Positions 1-6,834 of a DNA stretch of 13,218 nt are shown here, piece after piece (the first letter of the stretch is position 1; each line of letters opens with the position of its first letter). The notes below the pieces were generated by a model, which saw nothing but the letters and a program-made list of their open reading frames with translations, searched no databases and had not been told where the DNA came from. The DNA is taken from the NCBI GenBank assembly GCA_031413815.1, contig JANOFU010000108.1:1-13218 (forward strand), written 5' to 3'. Position numbers and translations under genes: made by a program. The stretch is from JAGVSR01 sp031413815. GTDB taxonomy: Bacteria > Pseudomonadota > Alphaproteobacteria > Rhizobiales > Hyphomicrobiaceae.

Positions 1-291
1 TGCCCGACGCAGGTCGTCCTTGGCGTAGCAGTCGATCTTCATCAGGCAAAGCTTGCCGTCGAGGGTGAAGGAATTGAAATCCCGCTCACCGTAAGGATCG
101 TTGCCCATTTTGAAATCCTTGGGCTGCATGCGGGCGAGTGCCGTCAGCACCATTGCCCTGAACTCTGCACCCCGCGCGGCGACGCCGCTGCTCATGAGCA
201 CTTGGCCGCGCGCGCGGTTCAGTGGATTTTTTCGCAGCTCATCATTCAACGCGGCGATGCGCTTGGCGCGTGCCGATATCATACTGGTCAT
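1..291 (-). CDS. DUF3768-family protein, C-terminus cut by window edge
   Basis: The first 97 residues are visible, from an ATG at 291; the rest lies outside the window. The start is supported by GGGAG at 299-303, seven bases upstream. Visible family features are an N-terminal helix with IAALND (about residues 12-17), a GQVLMSSGVAA segment (29-39), then NDPYGERDF (64-72) followed by FTLDGK and MKIDCY. This NDP-GE-DF...KIDYY pattern is what I recall of DUF3768, small proteins of unknown function common in Rhizobiales, often on plasmids and integrative elements. No signal peptide or membrane segment is seen. One odd point is LCLMKIDCYA, where many members have an aromatic residue before KID and a Tyr at the Cys position. 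The gene sits about 200 bases from a tRNA-derived attachment-site fragment, which supports an accessory origin. Family assignment is from memory of its motifs; function is unknown. Confidence 0.75.
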   Translation of the reverse strand, partial: MTSMISARAKRIAALNDELRKNPLNRARGQVLMSSGVAARGAEFRAMVLTALARMQPKDFKMGNDPYGERDFNSFTLDGKLCLMKIDCYAKDDLRRA

Positions 292-432
292 GGATCATCT
301 CCCGATCACAACCGGCAACCGACCATTCGGATGCCGGAGCATGATGAGGAGGCTCTATGTAATGTACTCGCCGCGGCCCGTCGCGCCAGACGCGGAACCG
401 CCCAGACACAGCGCGACCTGTCACGTCCCGGT

Positions 433-451
433 GTTACCCCTGCGTTACCCC
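433..451. repeat. Short direct repeats beside the tRNA fragment
   Basis: GTTACCCC occurs twice on the + strand (433-440 and 444-451), three bases apart and therefore one helical turn (11 bp) apart. A second pair, TTTCAAA at 459-465 and 467-473, follows in AT-rich DNA running up to the tRNA-derived fragment at 498. Short direct repeats flanking a core site are typical of integrase arm-type sites, but they could equally be operators for the DUF3768 gene. No clear -10/-35 pair was found here. The repeats are seen directly; any role is inference. Confidence 0.45.
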
Positions 452-497
452 AACTAAATTTCAAATTTTCAAAGTTTGTCTAAGTCTTTGATTTGAC

Positions 498-543
498 TGG
501 CGCGCCCGAAAGGATTCGAACCTCTGACCCCCAGATTCGTAGT
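498..543 (-). other. 3' fragment of tRNA-Arg(ACG), probable attachment (att) site remnant
   Basis: On the minus strand, 46 bases read as a tRNA from base 31 to the CCA end. In order they are: A, the anticodon loop CTACGAA with anticodon ACG (536-542), 3' anticodon stem TCTGG, variable loop GGGTC, T-arm AGAGG-TTCGAAT-CCTTT (pairs with one G:U), 3' acceptor strand CGGGCGC, discriminator G and encoded CCA (498-500). The 5' half is absent: upstream of 543 the sequence is AATT-rich and has no acceptor, D-arm or 5' anticodon stem. This is therefore not a functional tRNA. Site-specific integrases often recombine within a tRNA gene from the anticodon loop to the 3' end, leaving exactly this kind of fragment at the far end of the inserted element. 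Identity as Arg(ACG) rests on the anticodon and recalled alphaproteobacterial sequence. Confidence 0.8.
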
Positions 544-763
544 TCAATTTTTTTCAGGACCGGACCTCGACGAATCTTGCGTTGCCGACGCGGCCATTGG
601 CGTCGATGATGTCTGCGGCTGAAGGGCTTGGCGACCAGCATCCCATCTCGTCAGGCGACCAGATCGTGTTGGCCGGTGCATCCTAAAAGCCGACGGTAGG
701 ATTGCGCCGCACTTGACCCGCGACTGCTGACTCATTCGAACTTGCTGTCGGTATGATAGGCAC
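544..763. other. Spacer after kdpE, possibly decayed coding sequence
   Basis: About 220 bases separate the kdpE stop from the tRNA fragment. No intact gene is convincing. On the minus strand, in the same frame as kdpE, an open stretch from the kdpE stop codon to an in-frame TAG (683-685) is followed by 42 more codons ending in TGA at 554-556. The second part includes IIDANGRVGNARFVEV, which reads like ordinary protein sequence. This could be a broken gene end, but I do not recognise a family. A weak imperfect hairpin (ATCCTA 680-685 / TAGGAT 697-702) lacks a T-tract. No strong kdp terminator is visible. Confidence 0.3.
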
Positions 764-1456
764 TCAACCCGCGTCCCCGCTCAGACGGTATCCAATTCCT
801 GGCTCGGTCGCGATCAATTCAGCGGTGTCATCGCTACGCGCGAGCTTCTGGCGAAGCTGGCCAATGCAAACGCGCAGGTATTGAATGTCATCGCTATGTG
901 CAGGGCCCCAGACGGCGGTCAGGATTTGGCGATGCGTCACGACACGTCCGGCGTTCCTGACCAGGATTGTCAAAAGATCAAATTCTTTCGGTGTCAGTTT
1001 AACCGGCTGGCCGCCAACCGTGACACTGTGCGAAAGCACATCCACTGATAATGACTCTGAGTTAAAAACCGTCTGCTCGCTGGACTGGCGCGCAGCGTGG
1101 CGCATCGCCGTCCGCAGTCTTGCGAGAAGCTCGCCGATACCGAACGGCTTGTTCACGTAGTCATCGGCACCCAGGTCTAAAGCCGCGATTTTCTCCGCCT
1201 CCCGGTCCCTGGCCGAGACCACAATGACCGGCACTTTTGACCACATCCTCAACTGTTGCAGAACCACTTTGCCATCCATATCTGGCAAACCGAGATCGAG
1301 TAGGATGATGTCAGGGGAATTTGTGGCGGCGGCCTTGAGGGCGTCTGCGCCCGTTGCGACCGTGATGACATCGTAACCCGCAGCGGTTAGACTGGGCTTT
1401 AAGAAGCGCAAGATCTGCGGTTCGTCATCGACGACGAGAACGCGCGGTGTGCTCAT
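764..1456 (-). CDS. kdpE: KdpE, two-component response regulator of the Kdp K+ system
   Basis: This 230-residue OmpR/PhoB-type regulator should be phosphorylated by KdpD and activate kdp transcription under K+ limitation or osmotic stress. The receiver domain (about 1-118) has the acidic pocket D10-D11, phospho-acceptor D54 in LLLDLGLPDMDG, switch Ser81 and K103 in the NKPF motif. The C-terminal winged helix (about 130-226) has the VKLTPKEFDLL start and the wing motif EPGIGYRL. Length matches the family. The ATG at 1456 is chosen because the receiver begins at once (MSTPRVLVVDDE). A TTG ten codons upstream would overlap kdpD and add a non-conserved tail. The start lies 10 bases after the kdpD stop, with only a weak GGA in front of it, so translation is probably coupled to kdpD. 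It is the last gene of the operon. Confidence 0.95.
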   Translation of the reverse strand: MSTPRVLVVDDEPQILRFLKPSLTAAGYDVITVATGADALKAAATNSPDIILLDLGLPDMDGKVVLQQLRMWSKVPVIVVSARDREAEKIAALDLGADDYVNKPFGIGELLARLRTAMRHAARQSSEQTVFNSESLSVDVLSHSVTVGGQPVKLTPKEFDLLTILVRNAGRVVTHRQILTAVWGPAHSDDIQYLRVCIGQLRQKLARSDDTAELIATEPGIGYRLSGDAG

Positions 1457-1466
1457 ATTCCATTGC

Positions 1467-4169
1467 TCATCTAGAAGGAATAGCAATTGGCGGTGGTGCC
1501 AATGGCAGTGTAATCGTTATGATAGTTCCGCGGCCCGCATCAGTATTCTTTTCAGCTTTGATCGAACCACTCATAGCCTTGATCAGGCCGGCGCAAATTG
1601 ATAAACCCAATCCTGTTCCGGAGGGGCGTCCGTCACTTGTGTTAACACGGTAGAATTTTTCAAAAATCTTCTCCAGGTCTGCATCAGGAATACCGATTCC
1701 TTCGTCAGCAATTTTAATTGTCAGAGCGCTTGCGGTACAGGTGGCCGTCACTTTAGTTGCCGAGCCAGCACGACTGTATTTGTGTGCATTGTCGAGCAAA
1801 TTAAAGATAACCTGCTCAAGGAGTGCGGCGTCGCTTCGGACTTGCGGCAGATTGGGGCTAATTGCCAATTCGATCTTTCGCGCCGGAAATGTTTTAGCGG
1901 CCCGCACGACAGCGCTTCGCACAGTCTCGGCGACATCAACCCAATCGCGGCGAACGTTAATGGCACCGGCTTCAAGCTTTGTCATATCGAGGATGTTTGA
2001 AACGAATCGCGACAGCCTGGTCGCCTCTTCTTCGATCGTCAGCAGTAAATCTCCGCGTTCTGACTGAGACATACGATCGCCCAGTGATCTCAGACCCGTC
2101 ACCGAACCAACGATGGAGGCGAGTGGTGTGCGGAGGTCGTGCGAGATTGATGATAAAAGCGCCGACCGGAGCCGCTCGCCTTCGGCAGCGGTTTCGCCTT
2201 TTGATACTTCATCCACGAGCCGCGTGCGTTCGATGGCAATGGCGGCCTGCTCAATAGTGGACTGCAGGGCCGCTTCAGTAGAGTTTGGCAGCACATCTTC
2301 GGTCTCGGCAAGCTCGACTCCAATGACGGCGAGCAGCCCGTTGTTCGATGTCATGGGTCTGAAATGAAAGCGCGCCGTTGGCAGCGTCCCGGTGAATCGA
2401 CCGGTGGTCTCACGTTCTTTGTACGCCCATCGGGCGGCAGCCCAGTCCAAGGTTGAAAGCGTGTCTTCAGGCGGCCATCCGCCTTGGATCACCAGATCCT
2501 TCCCATCGTGTGTGAGGATGATTGATTTGCCTTTGACCGCTGTGGCCGACTGATTGGCGAGCAGCCATAGTACGTCATCGAGGCTGACGGCACCCGACAG
2601 CTTGCGGGCGAAATCATAGAGCGATTGAGTGGCCTCAGCGCGTTCACGCGTGGCATTGGCTTGTTCCCGCAGCCGCCCTGCAAGGCCGCCGGTCACTACG
2701 GCCACAACAAGAAACACGAGGAGAGCAAACAACTCGTGTGGTGCAGCAATTGTGAACGTATAGCGCGGTTCGATGAAGAAGAAATTGTAGGAGAGAAAAG
2801 ACAACACTGCAGCAGCGATGGCCGACGCCACACCAAAACGCAGTGCGCACGCAACGACGGCGAAAAGAAAGATCATCGAGAGGTTTGGAAGAGTGGTGAT
2901 CTGTTCAAGTGCTTTTCCGCCAAGAATGGCTGCAGCAACCGCTGACGCAGCTGTTGTTGCCGCCAGAACGACCGTCGAAAGCTTTGGCCATGCCCAAAGG
3001 GGACGCGCAATAGTGTCCTTTTCAGGCGCAACAACAGTGATTGATAACCCGCGGGATAAAAGCACCAATCGGTTAGAGAGTGAACGTCCGCGAAGCTGGT
3101 CAAGCCACCCCGCGCTAGATCGGCCTATCACGATTTGCGTTATGTTGTTTCGCTTGGCATAGGACAGAATTTCTGATGTCAGGTCCCGAGCACTCAAGCG
3201 CGCGGTGCTCGCTCCGAGCCGCTCAGCCAACAGCATAGCCTTCTCCGTCCGGCGAATGGCCGCGCGATCCGTGAGCTCGCGATCGTTCGGTTTAACGTGG
3301 AGTGCGACCCACTCCGATTTCAATGCAGCAGCCATTCGCGCGGCTGCCCGCACCACTTTTTCCGATTGCTCATCACCACCCACGCAGACAACGAGCCGCT
3401 CAGCAGTCGGCCACGGCCCTTCAATGCCCTGCTGGCGCAAGTGTGCCAGCATTTGTTCATCGACGCGGTCAGCCGTTCGGCGCAGTGCGAGTTCACGCAA
3501 GGCGGTCAGATTGCTGGGTTTGAAAAACTGATCAACGGCCCGTAGTGCATTCTCGGGTAGATAGACCTTTCCGTCCTTAAGACGGTTGACCAGTTCTTCG
3601 GGCGGCAAGTCAACGACGACAATTTCATCGGCGTCCTCCAATACCCTGTCGGGTATCGTTTCGCGGACAAGAACGCCGGTGATGCGCTGCACGACGTCAG
3701 TCAAGCTTTCAAGATGCTGGATGTTGAGCGTGGTCCAAACGTCGATGCCGGCGCGCAGGATCTCTTCCACATCCTGATAGCGTTTTGGATGGAGTTGCCC
3801 GGGCGCGTTGGAATGGGCAAATTCATCGACCAGTAGCAATTGCGGGCGCCGGGCAATGGCAGCCTCGACGTCGAATTCCATGAAAGTGCGGCGCTTGTAA
3901 ACAACGGACTGACGGGGCAAAACGTCTAGACCCGCCAGCATCGCTGCTGTTTCTGACCGGCCATGGGTTTCGACAACTCCAACGACAACATCCGTGCCAG
4001 AAGCCTTTTGCGCCTTGCCGGCAGCAAGCATGGCATACGTTTTTCCGACGCCCGGTGCGGCCCCCAGAAACACCTTAAGCTTGCCGCGATTTTCCTTTGC
4101 GGAAAGCTCTAGTAGGGCCTCCGGTGACGGCCGTCCTAGGGATGCTGAAGTGGAATTGTTCTTCGCCAT
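1467..4169 (-). CDS. kdpD: KdpD, K+/osmotic-stress sensor histidine kinase
   Basis: A 900-residue inner-membrane sensor kinase, close to the usual KdpD length, that phosphorylates KdpE. Domain order from this start: N-terminal KdpD domain with Walker A GAAPGVGKT (36-44) and LLLVDEFAHSN (about 111-121); universal-stress-protein-like domain (about 258-382); four transmembrane helices (about 397-416, 430-446, 447-466, 479-498); an Arg-rich segment just after the membrane; GAF-like domain (about 516-641); HisKA with SHDLRTPLASI and phospho-acceptor H677; HATPase with N-box NLLDNAHKYS (790-799), DEGIGIPD (822-829) and GTGLGLSI (851-858). All catalytic motifs look intact. The ATG at 4169 lies 4 bases after the kdpC stop. 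A TTG at 4211 would extend the protein by 14 residues but overlap kdpC by 38 bases, so it is not preferred. No good Shine-Dalgarno sequence is seen, which suggests coupling to kdpC. Confidence 0.96.
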   Translation of the reverse strand: MAKNNSTSASLGRPSPEALLELSAKENRGKLKVFLGAAPGVGKTYAMLAAGKAQKASGTDVVVGVVETHGRSETAAMLAGLDVLPRQSVVYKRRTFMEFDVEAAIARRPQLLLVDEFAHSNAPGQLHPKRYQDVEEILRAGIDVWTTLNIQHLESLTDVVQRITGVLVRETIPDRVLEDADEIVVVDLPPEELVNRLKDGKVYLPENALRAVDQFFKPSNLTALRELALRRTADRVDEQMLAHLRQQGIEGPWPTAERLVVCVGGDEQSEKVVRAAARMAAALKSEWVALHVKPNDRELTDRAAIRRTEKAMLLAERLGASTARLSARDLTSEILSYAKRNNITQIVIGRSSAGWLDQLRGRSLSNRLVLLSRGLSITVVAPEKDTIARPLWAWPKLSTVVLAATTAASAVAAAILGGKALEQITTLPNLSMIFLFAVVACALRFGVASAIAAAVLSFLSYNFFFIEPRYTFTIAAPHELFALLVFLVVAVVTGGLAGRLREQANATRERAEATQSLYDFARKLSGAVSLDDVLWLLANQSATAVKGKSIILTHDGKDLVIQGGWPPEDTLSTLDWAAARWAYKERETTGRFTGTLPTARFHFRPMTSNNGLLAVIGVELAETEDVLPNSTEAALQSTIEQAAIAIERTRLVDEVSKGETAAEGERLRSALLSSISHDLRTPLASIVGSVTGLRSLGDRMSQSERGDLLLTIEEEATRLSRFVSNILDMTKLEAGAINVRRDWVDVAETVRSAVVRAAKTFPARKIELAISPNLPQVRSDAALLEQVIFNLLDNAHKYSRAGSATKVTATCTASALTIKIADEGIGIPDADLEKIFEKFYRVNTSDGRPSGTGLGLSICAGLIKAMSGSIKAEKNTDAGRGTIITITLPLAPPPIAIPSR

Positions 4170-4173
4170 GCGC

Positions 4174-4752
4174 TTAACCCGCGCCGGAATCCAACCCGGC
4201 GTCAAGTGCAAGGTTCAATTCCAAAACATTGACGCGCGGTTCTCCGAATACACCAAGAGCCGGAAGCGCCGTGTGTCTGTCGATCGCCTGTCGCACGATC
4301 TCTTCTGAGACCCCCCTTGCCACAGCGATGCGTGCAACCTGAATTGCGGCAAACGACGGTGAGATATGCGGATCAAGACCACTCGCTGACGCCGTGACAG
4401 AATCCGCGGGAATGAACTGTGCACCCGCCCCCCGCAACTCCGCCACGTCGGCTGCGACACGATCCAAAAGTTTCCTCGACAGGGGCCCCAAGTTCGAACC
4501 CGACGAGGCAGAAGCATCGTAGCCATCTGCACCCGCAGCGGACGGGCGGCCGTGGAAGTACTTTTCCGACGTAAAGCGCTGCCCGATGAGCGATGACCCG
4601 ACCGGCCCGTTCCCATTCGAAACAATGCTCCCATTGGCCGCCACTGGCAGCCCGGCGCGGACGATGCCCGTGATGAGAAGCGGGTAAGCGACCCCGGTCA
4701 GTACAGTTAGAAGCAGCATCAAAACGAGCGCTTGGCGCACTGTGCTAAGCAT
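4174..4752 (-). CDS. kdpC: KdpC, accessory subunit of the K+-transporting ATPase
   Basis: A 192-residue single-span membrane subunit that assembles with KdpF, KdpA and KdpB and raises ATP affinity of the complex. An N-terminal transmembrane helix (about 8-30) is followed by an extracytoplasmic domain. Conserved KdpC motifs are visible: GQRF...KYFHGRPSA (57-72), SGSNLGP (84-90), IPADSVTASASGLDPHISP (114-132), and the helix with VARGVSEEIVRQAIDRHT (144-161). Length is typical. The ATG at 4752 is preceded by AGAGGA, which overlaps the kdpB TAG stop (4765-4767) and leaves 12 bases between the genes. Stop-overlapping ribosome sites of this sort favour balanced production of the B and C subunits. 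Nothing appears broken or missing. Confidence 0.96.
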   Translation of the reverse strand: MLSTVRQALVLMLLLTVLTGVAYPLLITGIVRAGLPVAANGSIVSNGNGPVGSSLIGQRFTSEKYFHGRPSAAGADGYDASASSGSNLGPLSRKLLDRVAADVAELRGAGAQFIPADSVTASASGLDPHISPSFAAIQVARIAVARGVSEEIVRQAIDRHTALPALGVFGEPRVNVLELNLALDAGLDSGAG

Positions 4753-4764
4753 GTTGATCGTCCT

Positions 4765-6822
4765 CTAAGTAAGGTTCAGGGCGGTGACGGCTATGTCGAT
4801 GATCTTGATACCGATAAAAGGAACGGCCAGTCCTCCCAAGCCGTAAATCGCAAGATTACGGCGCAACAGGCTGGCCGCGCCTACCGGCCGGTACGCGATG
4901 CCCTTCAACGCGAGGGGGATCAGGGCCACAATAATAAGCGCGTTGAAGATCACCGCCGACAGGATTGCGCTGTGCGGCGTGGCGAGCCCCATGATGTTGA
5001 GCGCTTCAAGTTCGGGGTAGGTGACGAGAAATAACGCCGGAATAATCGCAAAGTACTTGGCGACATCGTTGGCGATTGAAAACGTCGTCAGCGACCCACG
5101 TGTCATCAGCAATTGCTTGCCGATTTGCGTCACTTCGATCAGCTTCGTTGGGTTGCTATCAAGATCGACCATATTGCCGGCTTCGCGCGCGGCTTGTGTG
5201 CCAGTCTGCATTGCGACGCCAACATCTGCCTGGGCAAGTGCCGGCGCGTCATTGGTGCCGTCCCCGCACATAGCAATCAGGCGTCCCTTGGCTTGCTCGG
5301 ATTTGATGTAGGCAAGTTTATCTTCCGGCGTTGCCTCCGCAATAAAGTCATCGACGCCCGCTTCGGACGCGATGGCCGCCGCTGTCACCGGATTGTCGCC
5401 CGTCACCATGACAGTCTTAATGCCCATGGCGCGCAGTTCGGCAAAGCGGGCCTTGATATCTGGCTTCACAACGTCCTTGAGATGGATCACCCCAAGGAGG
5501 GACTTACCATCAGCAACAGCAAGCGGAGTGCCACCGGCCCGCGAGATGGTTTCTACCGCGTCACGAAACACCGGCGGCGCCTTTGCCATGCTCAATCCAG
5601 CGAACTTGAGAATGGCATCGACCGCACCTTTGCGAATCGTCCGGCCATCAACATCAATTCCGGAGATCCGTGTCTGAGCGGAGAACGGTGTCAAAACTTT
5701 TTGCTTGCCTGCGAGATCGGGCTCAGTAAGCCCATAGCCGCCCTTGGCCAACGAAACGATCGACCGTCCTTCTGGAGTCTCATCGGAAAGTGACGATAGA
5801 AGTGCAGCGGCGGCGACATCGCTTTCCGAAATGCCAGGCACCCCAACGAACGCCGTCGCCAGCCGGTTGCCGTAAGTGATGGTGCCGGTTTTGTCGAGTA
5901 GGAGCGTGTCGACGTCGCCAGCCGCCTCAACGGCGCGGCCCGAAGTTGCCACTACATTGAAGCGGATCAAGCGGTCCATGCCAGCGATCCCAATTGCCGA
6001 AAGCAGCCCGCCGATCGTGGTCGGAATGAGCGTGACAAGCAGTGCAACGAGAACCGTGATCGACAGTGTGGTTCCCGAGTAGCCAGCCAGTCCCCATAGC
6101 GTGGTAACGGCGATGAGAAAGATAAGCGTCATGCCCGATAGCAGGATCGAAAGAGCCAGCTCGTTGGGTGTCTTCTGCCGTTCGGCACCTTCCACCATCG
6201 CGATCATGCGGTCGAGGAACGACGATCCAGGCGCCGACATCACGCGCACCTTGATCCAGTCGGAGAGGACGACAGTTCCTCCGGTCACAGCAGAACGATC
6301 ACCGCCGGATTCTCGAATGACAGGTGCCGATTCACCCGTCACAGCGGACTCATTGACCGAAGCGATGCCCTCGATAACTTCGCCATCTACTGGAATGGTG
6401 TCGCCTGCTTCAACTAGAACAACATCGCCGACGGTCAATTCCAATGATGACTTTGGCTCCCACAGCTCGTCTGACGGGTCGTCAGGGTGAAGCAGCAGCT
6501 TGGCCTTTGTATCACTGCGCGTTTTGCGCAAAGCATCTGCCTGTGCCTTGCCGCGACCCTCCGCAAGGGCTTCGGCAAAATTGGCGAACAGGACTGTAAA
6601 CCAGAGCCACGCCGCGATCTGCGCCGTAAAGGCAAGATCATTGCCACCGCTGGCACCATCCCGAACAAAAATGAGCGTCACAACGACGGCCACAACGGCG
6701 GTCACAAACATGACCGGGTTGCGAATGAGTTTGTACGGCGAGAGCTTGGCAAACGCGTCGATTGAGGCCTGCCGGACAATCGCTGTTTCAAACAGCGGCG
6801 TTGATGCAGCGTGAGTTGACAT
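4765..6822 (-). CDS. kdpB: KdpB, catalytic P-type ATPase subunit of the K+ pump
   Basis: A 685-residue P-type ATPase (class IA) that hydrolyses ATP to drive K+ uptake through KdpA. Visible motifs: actuator loop TGES at 162-165, whose Ser165 corresponds to the Ser phosphorylated for inhibition in E. coli KdpB; phosphorylation loop DKTGT with D310; TGDN at 474-477; and hinge GDGTND at 520-525. In the fifth membrane helix, FSIANDVAKYF keeps D586 and K589, the charged pair equivalent to E. coli D583/K586 that couples ATPase to transport. Hydrophobic segments lie near 36-53, 65-85, 222-245, 251-280, 578-600, 615-640 and 655-680. Numbering runs three above E. coli at each of these sites, so the protein is collinear with the classic enzyme. 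The ATG at 6822 is 12 bases after the kdpA stop; its ribosome site is weak. Confidence 0.97.
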   Translation of the reverse strand: MSTHAASTPLFETAIVRQASIDAFAKLSPYKLIRNPVMFVTAVVAVVVTLIFVRDGASGGNDLAFTAQIAAWLWFTVLFANFAEALAEGRGKAQADALRKTRSDTKAKLLLHPDDPSDELWEPKSSLELTVGDVVLVEAGDTIPVDGEVIEGIASVNESAVTGESAPVIRESGGDRSAVTGGTVVLSDWIKVRVMSAPGSSFLDRMIAMVEGAERQKTPNELALSILLSGMTLIFLIAVTTLWGLAGYSGTTLSITVLVALLVTLIPTTIGGLLSAIGIAGMDRLIRFNVVATSGRAVEAAGDVDTLLLDKTGTITYGNRLATAFVGVPGISESDVAAAALLSSLSDETPEGRSIVSLAKGGYGLTEPDLAGKQKVLTPFSAQTRISGIDVDGRTIRKGAVDAILKFAGLSMAKAPPVFRDAVETISRAGGTPLAVADGKSLLGVIHLKDVVKPDIKARFAELRAMGIKTVMVTGDNPVTAAAIASEAGVDDFIAEATPEDKLAYIKSEQAKGRLIAMCGDGTNDAPALAQADVGVAMQTGTQAAREAGNMVDLDSNPTKLIEVTQIGKQLLMTRGSLTTFSIANDVAKYFAIIPALFLVTYPELEALNIMGLATPHSAILSAVIFNALIIVALIPLALKGIAYRPVGAASLLRRNLAIYGLGGLAVPFIGIKIIDIAVTALNLT

Positions 6823-6834
6823 TGGGGTGCTCTG

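Noticed and set aside
101..457. 118-codon + strand frame at the left end
   Set aside because: It is antisense to the DUF3768 gene, which has a good ribosome site and family motifs.
498..543. A complete tRNA-Arg gene
   Set aside because: Only bases from the anticodon loop onward are present; the 5' acceptor strand, D-arm and 5' anticodon stem are missing.
680..702. Hairpin ATCCTA/TAGGAT as kdp terminator
   Set aside because: The stem is short, the loop is 11 bases and no T-tract follows.
1457..1486. Longer kdpE from a TTG at 1486
   Set aside because: It overlaps the end of kdpD and adds residues ahead of the normal receiver-domain start.
4170..4211. Longer kdpD from a TTG at 4211
   Set aside because: It would overlap kdpC by 38 bases and add a 14-residue non-conserved tail; the ATG at 4169 lies just after the kdpC stop.
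5113..5793. 226-codon open frame on the + strand
   Set aside because: It lies wholly antisense to kdpB, has no recognisable motif, and arises from the codon bias of the real gene.
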